The position numbers and the translations under genes were made by a program. A stretch of DNA of 64,000 bases from Phocoena phocoena. Taxonomy: Eukaryota; Chordata; Mammalia; Artiodactyla; Phocoenidae. The stretch covers positions 58,042,639 through 58,106,638 of the forward strand of contig NC_089220.1 in assembly GCF_963924675.1 (NCBI RefSeq), given 5' to 3'. The notes beneath the pieces were generated by a model. That model was not told the origin of the DNA, made no database searches, and was given only the letters and a program-made list of their open reading frames with translations. Below, piece after piece: positions 57,085 through 64,000 of this stretch. Position 1 is the stretch's first letter. Every line of letters starts with the position of its first letter.

Positions 57085-59305
57085 TTCAATATCATGCTGA
57101 AATTCCTAGCTAATGCTATATGACAAGAAAAAACAATAAAAGATACACAGATTGGAAAGGAAGAGATAAAGCTGTCTTCTTTTACAGATAACATGATCAT
57201 ATATGCAGAAAATATGAGAAACAAAAATAATCCTGGAACCAATAAGAGATTAAAGCAAGGTTTCAGAATAAAAAAATAATATACAAAAGTCAATTGCTTT
57301 TCTGTAATGAGGTATTTGAAATTAAAAACACAAAACCAAAAATGAATGAGGTATTTGAAATTAAAAACACAAAACCATATACTTTAGCACTCCAAAAAAG
57401 AAATACTTATGCATAAATCTAACAAAATATACACAAAATCTTTATGAAGAAAACTATAAAACTCTGATGAATGAAATTAAAGAATTAATAAATATAGTGA
57501 TATTCTATATTCATGGATAGGAAGATTCAATATTGTTAAGTCGTCAGTTCTTCCCAAATCTGTAAATTATATGCAATCCTTATCAAAATCCCAGTAATTA
57601 CTCTACGGGTATCAGGAAAGTGATTCTAATGCTTACATGGTGGGACAAAAGACGCAGGATAGCCAATACAATATTGAAAGAGAAGAACAAAGCTGGAGTT
57701 CTGACTTTGCCCAATTTCTAGGCTCACTACAAAGCTACAGTAATCAAAACAGTGTAGTATTGGCAAAAGAATAGATAAATAGATTAGTGTAATAGAATAA
57801 AGAACCCATAAATACCCCCCTATAAATACCAGTCAACTAATCTTTAACAAAGGATCAAAGGCAATACAATAGAGCAAAGATAGTCCTTTCAACAAATGGT
57901 GCTAGAACAACTAGACATTCACATGCAAAAAAATGAATGTAGACACACGCTTCCTCAAAAGTAACTCAAAATGGACCAAAGCTCTAAATGTAAAATGCAA
58001 AACTATAAAAATCCTAGAAGATAGCACAGGAGAAAAACTATATGACCTTGGATATGGTGATGCCTTTTTAGATACAACATCAATGGTATGATCCATGAAA
58101 GAAAGAATTGATAATCTAGACAATCAAAATTAAAAACCTCTGCTATGTCAAAGGTAATGTCAAAAGAAGGAGAAGATAAGCCATAGACTGGAAGAAAATA
58201 TTTGAAAAAGACACATTTGATAAAGGACTCTTACCCAAAATATACCAAAAAAACTCTTAAAACTGAAGAATAAGAAAACAAATGCCTAGATGAAAATTGG
58301 GCCAAAGACCTTCACAAACACCTCACCAAAGAAGATATATAGAAGGCAAATAAGCATATGCAAAGATGCTCCACATTATATATATCAGGGAAATAAAAAT
58401 TAAACCAACTAACACTACACACTTATTGGATACCACTACAGATCTATTAGAATGGCTGAAATCCAAAGCACTGAAAACACCAAATGCTGTTAAGAATGTG
58501 AAGCAACAAAAACTCTCATTCATTGCTGGTAGGAGTGCTGAACAACATAGCAACTTTGGAAGACCATTTGGCAGTTTCTTACAAAACTAAAAATACTTTT
58601 ACCATACTGTCCAGCAATCACCCTTCTTGGTATTTACCCAAAGGAGCTGGAAACATATGTCCACACAAAAACCTGTACAAAGATATTTCCAGCAGCCTTA
58701 TTCAAAATTGCCAAAACTGAAAACACCAAGATGTCCTTCAGTAGGTGAATGGAGAAACTATGGTATGTCCAGAAAATGGCATATTTTTCAGTGCTAAAAA
58801 GAAATGAGCTATCAAGCCATGAAAAGACATGGTAGAACCTTAGATGCATATTACTAAGTGATAGACACCAGTGTGAAAATACTATATATTGTATGATTCC
58901 AACTGTTTTGACATGATCAAAAGACAAAACTATGGACACAATAAAAGATCAGTTGTTGCCAGGGTTGTAGTGGGAGAGAGATGAACAGGCAGAACACAAC
59001 TGATTTTTAGGGAATGCAAAATACTCTCTGTGGTAGTCTAATGATGTATATGTTATTATTCATTTGTCCAAATCTATAAAATGTACGACACCAAGAGTGA
59101 ATTGTTAGGTAAACTATAGACTTTGGGTGATTATGATGTGTCAGTGTAGGTCCATTCTTGTTAAAAAATGTACCACTCTGATAAGTGATGTTGATAATGG
59201 AGGAGGCTATGCATGTGTGGGGGCAGGAGGTATATTGGAAATCTTTGTAACTTCCTCTCAATTTTGTTGTAAACCTAAAACCACTCTAAAAAAGTAAAGT
59301 CTTTT
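57085..59305 (+). mobile_element. L1MA-type element (ORF2 3' part and 3' UTR)
   Basis: An ancient L1, 5'-truncated at about 57085. It covers the RT-downstream part of ORF2, the cysteine-rich region (near 58500-58640) and the 3' UTR ('gatgttgataatggaggagg', then 'aacctaaaaccactctaaaa'). The 3' UTR is the same type as the element split by L1-B. All frames are broken. Confidence 0.88.
57306..57377 (+). repeat. 39-bp direct repeat inside the L1MA element
   Basis: aatgaggtatttgaaattaa and the following bases at 57306-57344 are repeated at 57345-57377 with a period of 39, a local tandem duplication of L1 sequence. Confidence 0.88.
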
Positions 59306-59508
59306 AGAATCAATTTACTTAAATCATCTTTTCATATTGGATGGGTTGTGATATTTTCCAATTTAAAAGAAAATAGTTAATTTTATCTAAGTTGCCAAAT
59401 TCATGTGTGTAGAGTTGTATATAGTATCCCATCACTTCTTCTGTCACAAGGCTGCTTTCAAGGAGGATGTAACACTTCACATTTCTTCCAGTAATGTGAA
59501 AATTTTAT
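59306..59508. other. No recognised feature
   Basis: AT-rich spacer between the L1MA element and the mariner MITE. Confidence 0.4.
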
Positions 59509-59588
59509 TTGGGTTGCCCGAAAATTTCATTCGGGTTTTTCTGTAAGAGCTTACCGAAAAACCTAAAAGAACTTTTTGGCCAACCCAA
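59509..59588. mobile_element. Mariner-type MITE (about 80-bp palindromic element)
   Basis: Two inverted arms, 'tttgggttgcccgaaaattt' at the left and 'actttttggccaacccaa' at the right, join around a short centre ('gtaagagcttac'). TA dinucleotides flank it (59507-59508 and 59589-59590), as expected for mariner insertion. It can form a long hairpin, has no coding capacity and depended on a mariner transposase in trans. Confidence 0.85.
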
Positions 59589-60734
59589 TATATTTCAACA
59601 CAATTCTCCTTCTAAATTTTTCTCACTTTGATGGACTTATATTTCAATTCCTTTCTGTTCTTGTTTGGAGTCATTGTTTGATGAGCATTCTGTCTTGGAA
59701 AACTTGTGGTGTAATCTAAATTCTTGCATATTCAGAAATATCTATCTTGCACACTAACAATGAAAAGATGTCTTGGTTGGGAGTAGGATTGTTGAGTTCT
59801 ACTCATCAAATTTCTTTTAATAGAGTGTAGATAATATTCTAATGTCTTCTGCTTCAAGTGTTTCAGAATGTCTGGTGGTGATACTTTAATATCTTCTTCC
59901 TTCTTATTTACCTATTTCAATTTTGGAAACATGATGTTTTCTTTTTACCTTAGAATTGTTATTTTTCCAGGAATTCCATGAAACTTTCAAGCTTAGACAT
60001 GAATCTTTCTCCAGATGAAAACAATATTTTTCTATTAACTAAATTCCTTTTCTCATATATTACATTTTCAGTTTTTAAACTTTTTCATTTCCATGTTAGT
60101 TCTCTTGTATTTTTCAAATAAGTTGCTAAGATTTTCTCACATATATTCTTTCTCTTTCAATTTTTTTCTTATTTCAGCAAAATTCTCCCATTTGATATTC
60201 TAGTCTACTACTTCAGATCATTAACTGTAGTACAGTATTTAATGTACTAAATATTACTACTATTAAGTACTACTTAAAGGTAGCATCAATTTACTCATTA
60301 AATTGTTTTCCTGATAAATCATGTTACCATCTGCTTCTGTACTGTAGCTCTACTTTATGGATTTTTGTGGCTTGTTTTTGTCCATCTGATATCCCTTTAT
60401 TGTGCTGCAAGGCCCTGTGAGAGGGCAGTCATTTATTTGTATGTTTGTTTAATTATTCATGTATTTATTTATACATTAAGGGTCGGGTCTTTATTATGGA
60501 CCACTCTAGGTATCTTCAGTCCCGCAAGTGGAGAAAGGAAATCAGTCTCTCCCCACCGTGAGCTGACTGTGTAGAGTAAAAAGGCCTCCAGTCTCTGGCT
60601 GAAGTCTCTTGCAGTAAAATTCGTTCTTCTCTAATCACTGTGCTTTCCAACACTGAGGTACAAGAGTGATTTAGCACATCCAATCTGCAAGTCTTGTCAT
60701 GTGTGGTTCCAAGGGGAACAAAGACAGCTATTTG
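59589..60734. other. Mostly unrecognised AT-rich DNA
   Basis: No gene or named repeat. 60400-60530 faintly resembles the unclassified repeat family noted at 17695-17850. Confidence 0.4.
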
Positions 60735-61505
60735 TGATGGTAAAAGCAAAAATCATACTAGATATTGTCAGGCAGACCTTATTCAAGGCTACTGAAATAA
60801 GGACGAGAAACGAGCACAGGATGAACTCAACTTCCCTAAACAAAAGGTAGGGGAGTTTATAAGAGCTGGGGTGGAGATACTAAGCCATCTGTTTTCTCAT
60901 TGGCTTTACCCAAAGGAAAAGTAAACTTTCTCATCTCTTCATGACAGGATGTAGTTTTACAAGTTTGAGGGAGGTGCCCACCTAAAACAGGTTCTTACCT
61001 TTCTACTGAGAATAGAAGATACGGACACTTTCTTCTTTGATGATTACATTTCAAAGGGATGGTTCTCAGGTCCTTGAGAAAGTCCCAGGTCCTGGGTTGT
61101 TAAACAACAAGAAGCTTTTTTAAATGATTTAGTTATATATTTAAATATATATAATATAATATAATATATATATGTATTTAGAGAGAGAGAGAGACAGAGA
61201 GAGGGAGAAAATTTACAAGTTTTCTAAGTAAATACTCTTAAGAAAAGGGAGGGGAGGGGTCTCTGTGGTTAGGCCATCTGAATTCTGTAAAGCCCTGGCA
61301 AGCGGAAGGTCAGGGGTCTAGAGGCAAGAAGAAGCCTGTCTAAAGTTCAGTCAAGCTGTGGGAAATGTTAAGGCTGTCTTTATCAGGACTGAATTCCCAT
61401 CTAATATCAAACAAGCATCTGAGAAGAGGATAACGTTTGGAGCTAGTAAAAGAAGAGGTGGAAGACAGACTCACAGTACCATTTGCTAAAACTCTTGAGC
61501 ATTAA
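60735..61505 (-). mobile_element. ERV1-like solo LTR (approximate bounds)
   Basis: Read on the minus strand it has LTR architecture. A U3-like region occupies about 61505-60870. A TATA-type element, CTTATAAACTCCCC, lies at about 60851-60864. A segment of 'gtttagggaagttgag' type follows, and then a GAATAA poly(A)-like signal at 60779-60784. No internal retroviral sequence adjoins it, so it is a solo LTR or a fragment. A TA/GA simple repeat (61128-61206) sits inside. The family name is uncertain. Confidence 0.5.
61128..61206. repeat. (TA)n/(ATATA)n plus (GA)n simple repeat
   Basis: A TATA/ATAAT-type stretch directly followed by a GA run of about 15 units with one C interruption. Confidence 0.88.
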
Positions 61506-63489
61506 CCCTCATTATCTTTTTTTTTTTTTTTTTTAAGAAACCAAAGGAAATCTTAAGATTGTTATTAGGTGCTAAATATAAAAGATTCTTGAACTAAGAC
61601 AAACATTTGTATTACCAGAGGACATAGATCTAAATTTAATGGAAGAGTAATCTTGCAAGGTAAATTATTATACTAATTTATAATACTAACTATAAAATGT
61701 CACTATAGTCAACAAAGTATTTTAAATAATATATGCTATTCACCTGTATGTTTAGATGATAGAATTCTCACTTCCTATGACTGATTTAACATTTTGATTA
61801 CAAACCAGTGGCTTAATTAAGGCCATATTTCAGTCCTGTTACTTTTCTAATAAAACAAATTGATTATATATGCTTACTAATGTCCTGTTCTTTATTCTCT
61901 TATAAGTGACCGCCCTACTATGCACATAATTTTAATATTTAATCCAAGAAAAATGACATTCTTAGATCTATGCTATACTGTGCAATGATTAAATTATGCA
62001 AATATAACAAGACAGGAATCTTGTTACATAAAAAATGCTGACTCATTCAAAAATGCTAATGTCCAACTGTTAAGAACTTCCTCTGAGAAAAACTTTCATG
62101 TAAAATTAACTGTTCTAACAAGATTTGACATAAATGAAATCTGCAAATGAATGAATAATTTATAGGTACTATATTAATGTCAGAAGTTTCCTGGTTAGAT
62201 TTGCTTATTCTAAATTGCCAAGATATGATCCTAAAGGAAAATTAATCTTCAATCCCCAAAGTTTCTGTTACCTCATCTATTTAATGATTGAATTTAACAT
62301 ATTTATTTGTTCACCCCCTTTTCACTTTATACTCTTAGTCAAACAATTTAATGAGGACACAATTCATTATTTTTGAAATCACTGAATTATTATTCTGTTG
62401 AGCTAATTGAAATATTGGATAAAAACAGATGAAGAGTCATGAATGAGCAGGCTTGCTGAAAGTCAAATGGCTTTAACAGTGTATGAAGGGGTTACCTTTT
62501 ATGATAAAATCTTTAGTGATTCTACTAAAGAAGAAAATATGCATCCATCCGTCACTTTGCTCTCTTAACATCTGTACCAAGAGAACAGACAATAGATGTC
62601 AATTAATAAAACATCCTATTCTTAAATCTTTTTAAATTGAAAGTTAATTTGCTCATAAAGAACTTTTAGAACATATAGAAATGAAAAGGTAAATGAAGAT
62701 AATGTAACATTTTAGCAGTAAACTGGATAAAAATCAAGATAAAAAAAGAGAAGGGGTAAATGTGAATTATAAGTTTATAGTTAATGTGAGGTCTTATTTT
62801 ATGTAGTCTATTTCTAAGTTGAAAAATGTGTATTATGTGTTTCTAAATGAAGACCAATCAACTCTCTTCGTGAAGAGAAATTTTTTAAATTGACGTAAAG
62901 AAATGTAATTGACAGAGAGTTGGTACAACTTGCCACATTCCGTGGGCATTTCTTTTTTTTTTTTTTCCTATGGGTATTTCTAATGGGGTACGGTTGTAGC
63001 CATTTCACAGGAGTGGAAAGTCTGGCAGCACCTCCTCATCAACTATGGTGGTAAAGGAGAACAGTTCTATTAAGAGTGATGCATCAAAGTCGTTGGCAAT
63101 TTTCATCCACATTATGAAATATAATTTCTAGTATTTTCCTAGTATTTACTTTTCAAGGAAAGTTCTATTCAAATAAACTTTGGATTTCTTTTCAGAATAT
63201 ATTCTTGGGAGATAAAATATTTTATGTATAAAATGGCCATTAGAGACAACAATACTTATTTCAAAATTACCTGGTACTGCACATTAATTAATGGCATTAC
63301 ATATGTATGAACCAATTACAATATTTACACAGGCCACGCAGATCCCTGTTCATTTAATTATAATTTGATAACTCTTTTGAATAAACTTAGCAACAGTGGC
63401 AAAACCCAATAGAATATATTAACATTTTACAAATGAGTTACACGTTATGAGATAGAAAATTATTTTTTGTGACTTTAGGGGTCATAATC
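61506..63489. other. AT-rich DNA without recognised features; T-run at about 61518-61534
   Basis: About 2 kb of sequence in which I find no repeat family, RNA gene or coding exon. Confidence 0.45.
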
Positions 63490-63810
63490 AAAATCCGATG
63501 TGCTGGGGCTTCCCTAGTGGTGCAGTGGTTGAGAATCTGTCTGCCAATGCAGGCGACACGAGTTCGAGCCCTGGTCTGGGAAGATCCCACATGCCACGGA
63601 GCAGCTAGCCCCGTGAGCCACAACTACTGAGCCTGCGCGTCTGGAGCTTGTGCTCCGCAACGAGAGGCCGCGACAGTGAGAGGCCCGCACACCGCGATGA
63701 AGAGTGGCCCCTGCTCACTGCAACTAGAGAAAGCCCAAGCACAGAGACGAAGACCCAACACAGCCAAAAATAAATAAATTAATTAATTAAAAAAAAAAAA
63801 TCCGATGTGC
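63490..63810 (+). mobile_element. CHR-type tRNA-derived SINE (long form) with 14-bp TSD
   Basis: Body at about 63504-63796, flanked by aaaatccgatgtgc at 63490-63503 and 63797-63810 (perfect). It has Pol III boxes (GGTTGAGAATC region; B box GTTCGAGCCC), one copy of the segment duplicated in 40881-40988, and the AAATAAATAAATTAATTAATT-type end with an A tail. A reverse-strand open frame here derives from the SINE. Confidence 0.96.
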
Positions 63811-64000
63811 CTGAAGACAGGAACAAGTGGGATGTCTTACCGGTTGTCATGTACACTGGTACAATAAATTATTTTACAAGCCATACCTCATATTATTATC
63901 ATGCTATGACACAATTATGTTACCATCACATTGTTTATTTAGATGTATTTTAAATATTTAGTGCATAGGAAAGCATTAATTCATTTGAGACTTGGTAAAT

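Noticed and set aside
1..64000. An intact novel gene system or operon
   Set aside because: All long coding similarity is to L1, Tigger or PSME3 and is broken. The rest is repeats and AT-rich DNA with only short, unrelated frames.

Overview
The window is mammalian nuclear DNA, most likely from a whale or dolphin. Seven tRNA-derived SINEs of the CHR type open with the cetacean/hippo/ruminant signature (ggcttccctggtggcgcag), and the three youngest L1 elements are of the cetartiodactyl type. The rest is AT-rich single-copy DNA and older mammalian repeats (L1M, L2, MIR, MER5A, MLT1, Tigger, mariner). I see no intact protein-coding gene, no rRNA or functional tRNA gene, no CRISPR array and no prokaryotic feature. 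It reads as a gene-poor intergenic region or a very large intron.

Layout. 1-2860 is the 3' part of a decayed L1 (L1-A, + strand), cut by the window edge. 2861-8542 holds old repeat fragments, one SINE and AT-rich DNA. 8543-15606 is a nearly full-length, broken L1 (L1-B, + strand) inserted into an older L1MA-type element (8345-8542 and 15625-16450). 16451-27230 is mostly single-copy DNA with MIRs, two SINEs and LTR-like pieces. 27235-36120 is a layered block of minus-strand ancient L1/HAL1 sequence, interrupted by a Tigger DNA transposon (30187-30617), a processed pseudogene of the proteasome activator PSME3 (31486-33774) and an MLT1 LTR (34097-34456). 36121-49450 is largely single-copy AT-rich DNA with three SINEs. 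49464-56616 is a full-length, broken L1 (L1-C, + strand). 56891-59305 is an MLT1-like fragment followed by an L1MA-type element. 59509-59588 is a mariner MITE, about 60735-61505 is an ERV1-like LTR, and 63504-63796 is the last SINE.

The only coding content is retrotransposon ORFs and one retrocopy, all disrupted. The most informative observations are relationships between copies. L1-B and L1-C share an in-frame stop at ORF1 codon 33. They also share an Asp-to-Asn change in the endonuclease SDH motif, which suggests descent from one already altered source lineage. Nested insertions with recognisable target-site duplications (TSDs) give a relative chronology, and several TA microsatellites sit in retrotransposon tails or 3' UTRs. 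No previously undescribed gene system was found. The 109-codon open frame at 26116-26445, with paired CxxC motifs, is the only coding candidate that repeats do not explain, and it is weak.
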